52,718 bases of DNA, from assembly GCF_000313135.1 (NCBI RefSeq), contig NW_004457435.1, forward strand, positions 118,936 through 171,653, read 5' to 3'. Both the position numbers and the translations under genes were made by a program. Positions 32,108 to 43,202 of the stretch are shown here, piece by piece. The notes under the pieces were generated by a model. It did no database searches and was not told where the DNA came from. It was given only the letters and a program-made list of their open reading frames with translations. Source of the stretch: Acanthamoeba castellanii str. Neff. Lineage: Eukaryota; Discosea; Longamoebia; Acanthamoebidae. Numbering within the stretch: the first letter of the stretch is position 1; each line of letters begins with the position of its first letter.

Positions 32108-33503
32108 TTAGAGACCGCACATGCTGGGATAGTTCCACAACTGTTGGCTCATATTCACCGTGTTGAAGGTCATGAAGTACTGGGGCACACGCACGCACAC
32201 GACAAGAAGTGCATGATGAGCTTGCTATCTACAGGGAGGGTTGAGAGGAAGACCAAGAGCAAGGTACCTGGACGAAACCAGCATTAGAGATGAGCACGGG
32301 CGAGCTGTCATTGGTGGACACGAAGTAGTCGTAAACGTTGAGGCCCACATCCGGTCCCAAGTGATTGCCTGTACCGGTCATACATTTCACAGCATGTGGG
32401 AATAGGTGAATAAATAATAAATAATAAATAATAAATAATAAATAATAAATAAATAAACATATGACCCACCGACAAAGCGTATTACCTTTGCCGTGCCAGT
32501 GATAAGTGTCCACACCGAGGACCTGCTTGACTCCCACATACTGTGCATTCTGCAACCAGTTGACGTCGGGAAACGAACCCTGACCATGGTGCCAAGAATA
32601 GAGAGCGTGTGTGTGTGCGTGTGTGTGGTGTGAGCCGCCAGTCGTCTCAAAGCAACATTGCTTCACATGATATGCACGAATGCTGGCGGCGCGCACCTTG
32701 TCCAGGCCGTACTTCTGGCAAGTGGTGTTCGCCGTATTCGAGAACGTGTAGATCCATTCACTTCCCTGGAAACAGACCAGGTATCAGCAACTAGGCCAGT
32801 GCATGCGTGCGTGCACGTCGTGTGTGTTGCAGGTCTTGACGAAAACGAACGTACATAGACGTAGTAGGAGTAGGAGGAGAGGAAGCCACCAGGTACGGTC
32901 GAGTCTATTCGGATCTTCTGGGACCCGGCGTTGTAGTAGTACTGCCCGGCCAGGTAGTCCCAGTTGTCGTCTGATGCCCCCAAGAACGTGTGCAACTGCC
33001 CCGCGCCCTGCAGAGCAAACGATGTCTAGTTAGTTGCAGCCACGAAACACACGCACACGCACACATCGCAACGCACACATCGCACACGCACATCGCACGC
33101 GACACGACACGTACCGGAGGAGAGACAAAAGGTAGTCCAGCCTTGCGTTGGAGGCTGTGCATCATCGCCCAGTGTCGCCCGCTGCCCACTGGCAGCACCG
33201 GGGCCGCCTCTGCAGCACTCAGCAGCGCCTCATCTGTGGACACAGTTTGCATTAATACTTCGTTTTACAAAATATATCGAAATAAAAAAGAATACTGCTG
33301 GGGGGGGGCATGCCGTTGAAGAAGTGACTGTTAGAGTTGAGGCCGATGACCACAACAGATGTGAATTGGCTTGGGGTCACTGGTCGCGGTGGCGTTGGCA
33401 GTGAATCATCTTGTTTCTCTTGCTCGCTCACCGTAGCGGCATCAACCAACAACAAAAGTACCAGCACCACCGCCCCCACGAAGAGCAGTTGTCGCCAATC
33501 CAT
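32108..33503 (-). CDS. Secreted ependymin-related-like protein
   Basis: The N-terminus MDWRQLLFVGAVVLVLLLLVDA is a clear signal peptide (ATG 33503-33501), so the product enters the secretory pathway. The mature part reads AGLPFVSPP, GQLHTFLGASDDNWDYLAGQ, YYYNAGSQKIRIDS, EWIYTFSNTANTTCQKYGLD, QVLGVDTYHWHGKGNHLGP, SNAGFVQYFMTFNTV and LWNYPSMCGL, then TAA at 32110-32108. The order Y-Y-Y-[DN]-x4-QKIRIDS, spaced cysteines, Y/W-HG and final YPxxC resembles ependymin-related proteins, secreted lipid- or calcium-binding proteins that are abundant in amoebae and animals. I assign the family with moderate confidence. The first intron probably uses a GC donor (GGCATGCC) followed by C9, giving FFNDEALLSAAEA. 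A GT donor 15 bases on also keeps frame. One intron contains a long ATAA microsatellite. Confidence 0.65.
32409..32457. repeat. (AATAAT/AAAT)n microsatellite in intron
   Basis: Tandem AAATAAT-type units lie within an intron of the ependymin-like gene. AT-rich repeats of this kind contrast with the CA/TG repeats of most introns here. Confidence 0.9.
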
Positions 33504-33653
33504 CTCTTCTTCGAGTTCTTGTGTTGTGCACTCCTTTCGCCGCTTTGTGTGCCAAACTGAAACGTAGTGTTAGGTTTCCTAAATAATAAAAAATCATAAA
33601 AATTATAAATGTTTTAATAAATAAAAATAAATAGTTGTGGTGGAAATGGTGCT

Positions 33654-36600
33654 CTAGAAGCCGAGATGCTTCTTGCCCAGGTTGAAGAGGTTGGCAGTGA
33701 GGAGGCCGACGCATATGGAGAGGGCGATGGTGAGCATAGAGAAGCCGAACTGGATCCCCGACACGACATCGTCCTCCATCAACGACTTGACGCCTTTCAC
33801 ACCGATACTGCCCGGCACCAGCAACAGGACACCTGCATTGGCGTTGATAAGAAACATATCAGCTGCGTGTGCGGTGTGTGCGGTCCGTGTGTGCGGTGTG
33901 GTGTGTGCGGCGAGGTGCCAAAACATACCGGCTATGATGGATACGATGGCCGGGTGGCCCGATATGCGTGCGTGAATGTTGCCCACGGCACCCACCGCAA
34001 ATGCAGCGAGCGCGGACGCGAGCTCATCGCTGAAGTAACCGTAGTACGACGTGACCTCCGAGATGGTCAAACTGAGCAGCGCCGTCACCATCATGATCCC
34101 CCACTGCCCGAGTAGACCCACGGTTCAGCACCAAGCTTCCAGTTGAGAGGGGGGAGACACGTCATGTGGTCAGCTGTACCTGGCGCGGATGGGCTTCAAG
34201 CAGGAGGTTGAAGGTGATGGACACACACAAGAAGAGCGGTATCGTCCATGGACCACTGCCCAGTGGAGAAAAAAATAGAAAATAATAATAAAAATAATAA
34301 AAAAGAAATCAAATGAGGCGCTGCTGTATGGTCCGAGAGGAATCGAGGGGGAGCCCGCCGTACCCGATCCCGGAGCAGGAGACCGAATCTCTCATTACGA
34401 TGAAGTTGTCTTCGCTCGTCCACATGACCAACTTCATTCCTGCAATAATTCAGACGATCAGCCGGCGTGTGGGTGTGTCCCATCGTTAGCAGTGCGTGCG
34501 CGCGTAACTGTCAGCTTCGCACACGGGTAGTAAGAATATTTTACCAAGCGTCATTCCAAAGCCCAGCTGGAGCGTGGTGATAATGGCGGAGAAGATGCGG
34601 GTGGTGCCCGATATCATGTTGCCCGTGGCGAGCTCCGTGATTGATATGGTGATCGAGAGCCCTGGCAGGTGCATGAAACGTTGGACCACGGCAATCTTCA
34701 TCGGTGGTGGCGTACGCACTGCGCAGGGCGGATGGACGTACCCGGAAGTAACCAAATGATGCCGGACAGGACTGTGGGCAGGTAGCATATGGGCTGGACG
34801 TACTCGATGAAGAGGCGCGTGAAAAAGGCGCAGAGGATTGCCGCCACCGCCTCCAAGGACCAGAACACCAAGCGTAACCAGTCAGAGCAAGGGGCCAGCA
34901 GCAGCATCGACGTACATAGGCACGCACACGCCAGGGCTATGATAAACGAGTGAACGTACCGAAATGAGCAGGCCCAAGGGCTCGATCTTGCCCGAGAGCC
35001 AATTCAGCACTCCGGTCATGAGGCCCAGCCCGAAAGAGAACGCCAGTTCTATAGTGCGCAGAAGAAAGGTGAGTGAAGTGCAACCACCATCATCGACGGC
35101 GACATAAAATGTTCTCTCTCGTGCGTACCGGGCCAGCCACCGCCGTAGAAGAGTGGGGCGCAGGCGCCCGAGCACACGCCGAACGACAGCAGCTATCATT
35201 GAATCGATCGCCGAGATTGGCCAGTCAGTAAGGTGAACACTAGTAGTAGGCAGGTGAAGAAGAAATGCTGCTACCATCAGCCAGAGCGGGTAGAGCGGTT
35301 TCCGGCGGTTGATGCTGGCGAGCTCCACTACGGCGTCCGGAAGCTCGATCTCGTTGTTGGCCATCCTGGCGATCAGGTCATCCTGGAAGGCGAAGCAAAA
35401 AATAAATAATAAATAAAAAAGAGAAGAATTCAGATAATTGGTAAACAGTGATAACATTGATTTCATGGGTGCACTGCGGCATACCGTCCAGAACAGCTTA
35501 GCGCAGTTGAGGCTCTGCGACGAGCGAATGATGTGCGTTTCCGATCGTCTGCAGACAAGTGTGTATGTCGTGTGAGTTGGTACCAAGTGTGGCAATTGAC
35601 GCTACACGCGCGGGCAATCGGGAACGCGTCATACCGATTGTCTTCCGGTCCGATGGAGATCAGAATCAAGCTGGGCATCACTGCGAATGACGCCTCAATG
35701 CCCAGGCTCTCACTGGGTTGGGTCGTTGAAGAGTGGGTGAGTCACCAGCGAAAACCTATAAACGACATCCATCATGATCATCATCATGGTGGGTGATGAA
35801 CCTTGCTCGGCGCAGGTTGTATTCGAGGCGATGTGCTGGCGCTCCATACTTGTGCAGCGCTCGGCACAAAGACTGCGCATGCACAATACGACACACACGA
35901 CATCACGACATCACGACAGACATGCACAAACACAAGAGAGGGTGAGTCGGTGTGGTCCAATCTCACGAAAAATGCGAAGATGGTGATGAAACGCACAATC
36001 AAAAAGAGGATGGCCTGCTCCTCGCGCGCCTTCTTGGCTTCGACCTCATCGATCTCCTCGCACGCCTCGACATCAGTAGTGTCGTAGTCCTCGTCGCCGA
36101 CGTCATGGTGCAGATCCATCATCTCGTAGAGCTCGTCCTCCCCGTCGGTGTTCTCCATCACAACGTGGTGGCGCGACCGTGGGCGCCGCGATCGCCGCGA
36201 CTTGTGCCGCTTGTTGCGCGTGACCAGTCCCTTGACCTTGTCCGCGCTGCCCATGAGCACCAGCACCTTCTTCATCACCCAGCCACCGCTCATCCCCTTT
36301 TTGTGCCCCTTCTGTTGTTTCCGCTTCACCACCCTCTCCTTCGCGCCGTCCCAGTTGATGCTCTCGCTGCCGCCCACGACGGTGCCCGGCTCCTCGGCCT
36401 CCTTGTGCGCCGATTCCTTCTCCTCTTCGGTTTCGTTCTCCTCATCTTGCCCAGACTCGTCTTTGCGTCGCTTTCGTTCTTTCTCTTCTTTTTCGTTTTC
36501 GTTCTCTCCTTTGCTGCTCTTCTCCATTTTCTTGGCTTCGTCTTCGTTCTCCTCGCCGTCGCTCGTGTCGCTCGCGCCACTGTCACTGTCGCTGTCGCTT

Positions 36601-37431
36601 CGGTACTCGCGCAGGAAAAAGTAGTTGCGGTTGATGGTCTCCTCCTTCGACGGCACCAGCCTCACCCGCTTGCGCCTCGGCACCGGGGCCGTGACCGGTG
36701 GCGCCCCGGCGCCCTTCATGGCCTGCATTTCGCTCGCCGCCTTGCGGTGGTGCAGCTTCTGGGCCCGAAGGGCCATCTCGGCCGACGCAGTCAGGTTGGG
36801 CGCCGAGACCGAAGGCTGCGCGGGGGACGATCGCCTGATGCTCGCCTCCTCGCGATATCGCGAGTTGGTGCTCGTCACACTGCCTCTCTGCCTCCTCCTT
36901 GTCCTTCCATCCATTTCTCTTTCTTCATCTTCATCTGCCAGATTTCAACGATGGAAGATGGTAATGATTAGAGATTTGGGATCTCGAGGCAAGGCGCTAC
37001 AAAGAGATGAAATAAGAACTGGGCAGCAGGTGGGCGGTGCGTCGGGTACCTGTTGTCGAGTTGTGGATCGCCGCGTCAAGGACCTGGTCGTGCTCGTCGT
37101 CGAGATGAGTAGAACCCAAGAGATGCGATTCCTCCAGGCTCGGGTGGTGCACACCACCAGCGCCGCTGCCTTCGACGCCAACGAGCTTCTGCACGTGCGT
37201 CGCGCCGTGGCTGAGCAGCGAGAAGAATTGGGAGGATGATGATTTGGGCGGGCGCTTCTTCTCACGGCGCTGGCCAGCCGGAGTCGTTGTCGCCGTTGTT
37301 TTAAGTGGTGCAGGCGATGATGGTGGTGAGGTCCCTTGTGCAGAGGAGGCCCTCCTGCCATCGTGGTGTTCCATCTTCCCCTTGCGACTGCTCCACCGAG
37401 TGGTACGAAGACCAACTCCGTAATTACTCAT
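33654..37431 (-). CDS. PRM10/ThrE-family membrane exporter with long charged N-terminus
   Basis: Predicted polytopic membrane protein of the threonine/serine exporter (ThrE, DUF1212) and yeast Prm10 family. ATG 37431-37429 starts MSNYGVGLRTTRWSSRKG. An exon to NSTT joins in phase to DEDEEREMDGRTRRRQ, so the start at 36914 (MDGRTRRRQ) is an internal Met. Roughly the first half is cytosolic, Lys/Glu/Ser-rich and low complexity. The ThrE cytosolic domain follows (SLCAERCTSMERQHIASN, LGIEASFAVMPSLILIS, SLNCAKLFW), then ten or so hydrophobic segments: ELAFSFGLGLMTGVLNWLSG, AAILCAFFTRLFIEYVQP, LPTVLSGIIWLLPG, ISITELATGNMISGTTRI, VSIIAG and LLLVPGSIGVKGVKSLM. The family signatures PG(L/S)xxT/I and VPGSIGVKG are clear. 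It ends KKHLGF at TAG 33656-33654. The substrate in eukaryotes is not established. Confidence 0.88.
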
Positions 37432-38190
37432 TTTCTCATTTCTTTTTCTCACTTCTTTGTTCCAAATTCCCGTTGGCAAACTTTTGTTGCTACCACAGAA
37501 ACAGGAATGCAGCCTTTATCCCATGTGTGCCACCTATGGTTCTCAAAAAAAAGGGGCCAAACCTGAACTGAGAGGTGCCAGCAAACCATGGCCATGGCTG
37601 CATCTTCCTTGGCTATAAGAAGGTGGCATACTGTTTACATGGCCTTCTGCCTTGCCATATTCATCAGCATTTCCCTTGGCATTGCTATCACTGTCAGTCA
37701 TCAGCATTGGCATTGCCATCACCATCACTATCAGCATCCACCTCTTCTTCAGCTTCACCCAGTTAACTGTACATCCCTTTTTCATACCTCCTTCCTCAGC
37801 CCAAGTTCTCTCACCATATGCTGTCCTGGTTGCACCACCATCTTGCTCCACACCTGCACTTTCACTCACACCAATTCTGGACAAGACACACACAGACAAT
37901 GCTGGGGGAGGTCAATCACCTGGCTCATTGTCCAACTTTAGCACAGAGGAGGTGGGCAATGCATGCCTGGCAATAAGCTGGCATGATAACTTTTTGTGTT
38001 CTTGGATTTTGGCCTGCTACTAATTGCCCGTCGTTACACTAGACAGAGCCTCGCGACATTACAATGTCCCCCATTGGTCGGGGCTTATTCAATACCACGA
38101 AGTTTCTGCAGTTGTCGGAGTTGGTGCAGGATGATTTCCCGGCACAAAGTCGAACTGGGAACACAGCCAACCAAGAGCCCTACTGGCAAC
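37432..38190. other. Intergenic region with CpG-free 556-bp block
   Basis: This spacer separates the divergent ThrE-like and GST genes. From 37473 to 38028 there is not one CpG, although flanking DNA has a CpG every few tens of bases or less. TG and CA are correspondingly frequent. The long frame at 37588-37941 (MAMAASSLAIRRWHTVYMAF...) is compositionally odd and unsupported. I see no terminal repeats or transposase remnant. An inverted CCAAT box (ATTGG at 38073-38077) lies 114 bp before the GST ATG and may belong to its promoter. Confidence 0.6.
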
Positions 38191-38850
38191 ATGTCCACCA
38201 GCACCGTGACCAAGCCCACCCTCACCTACTTCCACCTGTTGGGTCGCGCCGAGCTGCCTCGCGCTCTGCTCGAGGACGCTGGCGTTGACTACGACTTTGT
38301 TGCCGTCACCAACTGGCCCGAGAGCAAGGCCCAGCTGATTGCCGAGGGCAAGCTCGCCTTTGGCCAGTTGCCCCTCTATGAAGAGCCTGGCCTGACCCTC
38401 GTCCAGACCACGGCCATCGCTCGCTACCTGGCGCGCAAGCACGGCTACAATGGCACCAACGCCCACGAGGAGGCCCTCATCGACCAGGCCAGCGAAGGTG
38501 TCGGCGACGTGCTCACCAGCCTCGTCAAGACCCTCTTCTTCACGCCGGCCGAGCAGCTGGCCGAGGCCAAGGAGAAGCTGGTCAAGGAGACCCTGCCAGG
38601 CCAGCTGGCCAACTTCGAGAAGCTGCTCGAGAAGAATGGCAACAGCGGCTACCTCGTGGGCTCCAAGCTGAGCTACGCTGACCTGAGCCTGTGGGCGGTC
38701 GTGCGCCTGCTCGTCAGCAGGATCGAGGGCACCAGCGAGGAGTCGCTGCTGGGCTCCTTCCCGGCAGTGAAGAAGCTCTTCACCACCGTGTCGGAGAGGG
38801 AGCGCCTCAAGGCCTACGTCGCGCGCGATGTCTACGCCAAGCAGCAGTGA
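38191..38850 (+). CDS. Glutathione S-transferase (sigma/pi/alpha-like), intronless
   Basis: Cytosolic detoxification enzyme of 219 residues that conjugates glutathione to electrophiles. The thioredoxin-like N-terminal domain shows TLTYFHLLGRAELPRALLED with the catalytic Tyr at residue 13, FGQLPLYEEPGLTLVQTTAI (cis-Pro and the Glu/Gln-Ser/Thr glutathione-binding loop; Thr stands in for the usual Ser) and ARYLARKHGYNG. The all-helical C-terminal domain reads LPGQLANFEKLLEKNGNSGY, LVGSKLSYADLSLWAVVRLL (N-capping box S..D) and a Lys/Gln tail. I chose ATG 38191, which starts MSTSTVTKPTLTYF. The frame runs further upstream but without family sequence. There are no introns, in sharp contrast to every other sizeable gene here, which suggests retroposition or recent transfer. 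It sits next to the CpG-free block. Confidence 0.95.
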   Translation: MSTSTVTKPTLTYFHLLGRAELPRALLEDAGVDYDFVAVTNWPESKAQLIAEGKLAFGQLPLYEEPGLTLVQTTAIARYLARKHGYNGTNAHEEALIDQASEGVGDVLTSLVKTLFFTPAEQLAEAKEKLVKETLPGQLANFEKLLEKNGNSGYLVGSKLSYADLSLWAVVRLLVSRIEGTSEESLLGSFPAVKKLFTTVSERERLKAYVARDVYAKQQ

Positions 38851-39532
38851 AGAAGACGCCGCCACGTCAGACCAGGGTGGTGTGGTCAGGTCAAGATACA
38901 TCCGCGACATGTACCCGCATTAAAGTCCTAGTAGTGCAATCATTTCTCTTACACACTTCTCCACCAGCACCGCGAACTCAAACATTGAGTCGTGCTGTGC
39001 GGCGATGATAGGGGGTTGAAGATGCACAGGAAACAAAGAAGAAAAGCTGTTCTTTACTGTTCTAATCATATGTGATCACCTTCTTGAGCCTCACAGGCGA
39101 GCCATGAAACCTTGACCACATGGCCTGGCGTTGGATCAGCAGTGAGCCGTGTGGAGCCCCTATTTTTGAGAGCATCCAGAAGCTTGGGGTCATGTGGACA
39201 GAAGCCGAACAAGACTACCATGTGACTACCGTGCCAACCTGGAGTGCGCTCCCGCCAGTTGTCGTGTACTCACTTTCTCATTTCTTTTCTCATTTCTTTT
39301 TCTCAGCTCTTTGTTTCTTTATTTTACAATCTTTAAACCTGTTTGCGTGTGTTGGAGATCTGATGGCCCTGGCGTTGGGTGCGTTACGTTCGGCCTCAAC
39401 CCAATTGACGAAGAGTTCTTTTTTCTTTTCTTTAATAATGGTCTCGGTGTTAATAAAAACAACAATTAACTAATACTTTTATATTATGATTAAAAATTCT
39501 GCCGAGTAGGGAAGGGAGGGGCGGGGCTGCAG
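38851..39532. other. GST 3' region and unresolved 5' region of SDR gene
   Basis: About 680 bp without a firm gene. A frame from ATG 39120 (MAWRWISSEPCGAPIFES) has coding-like composition and is phase-compatible with the first firm SDR exon, so it may be its true first exon. That would need an intron of some 270 bp, long for this locus. A pyrimidine-rich stretch at 39269-39312 (CTCATTTCTTTTTCTCA and extensions) closely resembles one at 37430-37461. Confidence 0.4.
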
Positions 39533-42500
39533 CTGGCGTGTGCGAGGGAGCGGCTACGGCTGGAGACGGCCAATCGGGAAGCGGCCGAGCGCCGGCTGAC
39601 CGCCGCCCAGTCCCTCCTCGCCCGTCTCCTTCCTTCATGTCGCCCTCAAGCGGCAACGGTACTCTGTGTGCGCGTGCGGTCGTGTGCGTGTGCGTGTGCG
39701 GTGGTGCGTGCGTGCGTGTGCGGCTTGGACGTCAGCACTGACGGCCATGCTGTGCAGCTATGTGACCGGCTCGAGGGAGAGGAGAAGGCGATGCTGCAGG
39801 AGCTGATGTGCAAGGAGGACCAGGCCGCGCCCCAATCCGAACAACTGCCCCATCACGACCCGCAACCGCGACCGTACGCGCCGGGGACACAGCCCGAAGA
39901 GCGAGAACAGGAGCAGCAGCGACAACAGCAGCGGCCAGCCGACAACAACTTCACCAACGACGAGTGGAGTTCGTGCGTGAAGGTCGGTGTTGGTCTCACC
40001 ACCAACTTTTGAACCACATCGACCCACTTGCAAACACGGCTCACGCTCATCTTTTTTTGTGGCTCGCTCACCGTTTAGGTCCTGCGGCTCATTGCCTCGA
40101 ACGTTCGCCTCTTCACCGATCACATAGTACAGCTGGCCTTTGCCAGGAGGTACGCCGCGCACCCTCTCTCGACACGACACGCAGGGCGAACACCACACAC
40201 ACGACATACACGACACACACGACACACACGACACGCTCACTCACCTAGTGACCCAATCATTCCCCCGCTTGGCGCCCGAACAGGATATTCCTGCGCATGG
40301 TCGAACTGTACGCGCACTTCCCCCCCCCCCGAATGGAGACGCTGACTGGCCAGGGCCGTGGCGGCTGACGTGGGCTCCGTTGGTGCAGGGAGCAGTCGCG
40401 GGAGCTCCCGCTGGTGCCCAAGGCCGCGGGCGGGGTCAATCGGCGGCTGGACCTGGCGCTGATGCGCTCGACCGAATTGCGCAAGAGGCACATCGAAGAC
40501 ATTGAACGACTAAAGCGCGAACTGCCCTCGGCCTTTGTGCGCGACCTTCCCCTCCTCTCCGTCTTCACAGTGTTGACCCTCTTCTCCGTCCGGTGAACGT
40601 TGGTTTGTTGTTGGCTATTGTTGGTTGTTTGTTAGGAGTTTAGCTACAACCGACCGGCGATCGAGTGGATCAGTGAGGAGAACGGTTTTGCCGCAGTTGG
40701 TACCGCACACTCACCACCGCACACGCACCACCGCACACGCGCACACACACACTGCGTGGCAGGTGGGCGGCTGACTCTTCAACTGGCAGGCGATACGCTG
40801 TCGGGACAGTGTGACGAGGTGCGAGCGGACAACGTCTCTTCTGGCCTCGACCCCACGGGCCAATTCTTCGCGACCGGTACGTCCGCGGAGGTGGCCACCC
40901 CCAGTGACTGCTTCCAATGGCCATTAGCCAACACCCCAATGTGCGCCCAGAACGAATAATGCCCGCGGAATGCATGATATGCCATGCGTCCTACCACCGT
41001 GTACACATCTTCTACGGCGATAAGGTCAGCTATTGCTGTGCTGTGTGCTGTGTGCTGTGCGGTGTGTGCGGTGTGCGGTGTGCGTGTGCGGCGTGTGCGG
41101 CGATTGGCGAGCCTTGCTGCTGACGCGACACGTACACGGCCGTGCGTACAGTTTTGCCCGGCGTGCAGTCAACTCAACTGGACCAAACGAAACGCCACCG
41201 CTGATCTCACTGGGCGCCTGGCCCTCGTGACTGGTGGAAGGATTAAGATAGGGTCCGCACTAGCCCTCTCATCGCCCCTCCAAAGCCCATCAGCAACTGA
41301 CGTCAGCCAACGTTGGTCTTTTCGGGAAGCCAGGCTGGAGACCGCCCTGATATTGCTGCGATGCGGTGCGACCGTGTATGTGACCAGCCGCTTTCCCAAG
41401 GACGCCGCACGACGCTACTCCGAGGCACTGCTTCATTCCTTCTGCACGCACGCACGCACATACCGCACACGCACGCGCACACGCACACGCAGCCCGTTCT
41501 CACTCAGCAATGGGTCTCTTCGCAGGAGAAGGATTTTGGGGCGTGGAAGGACCGCTTGCACATACTGATGGCCGACTTCCGCGACATCAGAGCCGTTGAG
41601 GTACGGCTGGCCTCAAGTTTTGTCCGTTTTTCTCCGTGAACTGGCCGCCAGCGGCGATTGAGCCTAGCCTCACTCAATGTCCCGCGTGTGCGCGTGAGTT
41701 CGTTGGTGCCGCCAAGGCCTTGGTGGAGTACCTCTCTTCGCATCTGCCCCGACTCGATATCATCATCAACAACGCCGCACAGACAATTGCACGGTAACAC
41801 CGACACACTACAACACATCACAACACACCGCACGCAACCGTGCAATTGCGGTTGTAGCGATGTATTAACGGAGCATGTGTGGGTGGGTGGCCAGGCCCGC
41901 GCAATTCTACGAGTACCTGCGACCAACCGAGGCCAAGCCCAACTCCCTTCTTCCGCCCCAGCAGCGAGAGCTTCTGACCAGCGAATGGAACGACGGCCGA
42001 TACGCGGCCACCGCCGGCGCCCTCACCTGGCGTCGAGACGAAGTTGTGGCGCCAACGGAAGGCGGCGACGATAGCAAAGACGACGACTACGACGAGAGTG
42101 GCGCGATGCAAGGGCGACAGCGAGTCTTTCCGCTCGGGGTGCTCACGAGCGAGGGCGAGCAGGTCGACCTGCGCGAGAAGAACAGCTGGAGCCTCCACCT
42201 GGACGAGGTCTCCACCCGCGAATTCCTCGAGGTCCAGGTACATATCGTCATCGTCACCGTCACCGTCATCACTGTTTCGCTGACACGTAAGGTCATGTGT
42301 GGGCGCAGGCGGTCAATGCGATTGCGCCGTTCCTTATCAACGGTCGGCTGCGCGGGCTGATGAAGCGATCGCCGCCGCTCGCGAGCGACGGTTCGGGCGC
42401 CGCCACCCCCGAGGCCAAATTCATCGTCAACGTGTCGGCCATGGAAGGCCAGTTCTACCGCTACAAGACTGATCGCCACCCGCACACCAACATGGCCAAG

Positions 42501-43078
42501 GCACGTTGTGGTCCCAACCCAACCTTGACACTAACATTAATGTCAACATCAACGTCAACATTATTGACCATTTACATTTACATTTACATTAACATTAACG
42601 TTAACATGTCGCTGTGTGTCCAACTTTTGGCACCAGGCTGCGCTGAACATGATGACCCGGACCTCGGGTCCCGACTACGCGGCGGACGGGATCTACATGA
42701 CCTCTGTCGACACCGGGTGGGTGACCGACGGTGCGTGCTTTATTACTAAAGCAATCCTATTACTATTATCATTATTATTATTATTATTTAATTTACATTG
42801 ATTAATTATTAGTCGTTGGACATAGCAGAGAATCCGTGGCCCGTGCGGCTTGAATCGGGGTTCTGTCCGCCGCTGGACTGCAAGGACGGAGCTGCACGTA
42901 CGTGTTGAGTGGATGACGTTGATGACGTCACACACACACACACATCACCCTAATTCAGTGTACTACAACCCAACAATGTGCAGGCGTGGTGGATCCCATC
43001 TTGACCGCCATCCGCGGCGAGGTGTCCGAGCCGGCCTTTGGGCTGTTCTTCAAGGACTACAAGATCGCCCATTGGTGA
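39533..43078 (+). CDS. Atypical short-chain dehydrogenase with coiled-coil and zinc-ribbon N-terminus
   Basis: Long multi-exon gene, first exon unresolved. Early exons encode a coiled coil ([20 protein letters not shown]) and an acidic Gln-rich stretch. A helical region follows ([79 protein letters not shown]). Then a zinc ribbon ([20 protein letters not shown] with [13 protein letters not shown]; four cysteines) joins directly to the Rossmann fold [49 protein letters not shown]-like [15 protein letters not shown] and [12 protein letters not shown]. In SDRs the active-site motif is YxxxK; here the Lys remains but Tyr is Thr (TNMAK). The catalytic Ser (VSAMEG) is kept. Proteins with this zinc-ribbon/SDR layout exist in bacteria and protists; activity is unproven. 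One intron (41425-41525) starts with GC. TGA is at 43076-43078. Confidence 0.82.
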
Positions 43079-43202
43079 TCTCATGTCGACGTCACATCAT
43101 CACTTTCGGTCAGGCACAAGACCAGCACAACGTACGACAAACACAACACAACACGACTTGCATTGTTGGTGATGGACACTAAAACAACAATCATCGTCAT
43201 CA

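Noticed and set aside
35952..36971. Long plus-strand frame rich in Leu, Val and His
   Set aside because: Antisense shadow of the charged N-terminal region of the ThrE-like protein.
37588..37941. 118-residue frame inside the CpG-free block
   Set aside because: Unusual composition with many His, Thr and Cys, no motif, no splice support; probably chance in DNA lacking CpG.
38089..38910. 273-residue frame antisense to GST
   Set aside because: Shadow ORF from high third-position GC; the plus strand carries the full GST motifs.
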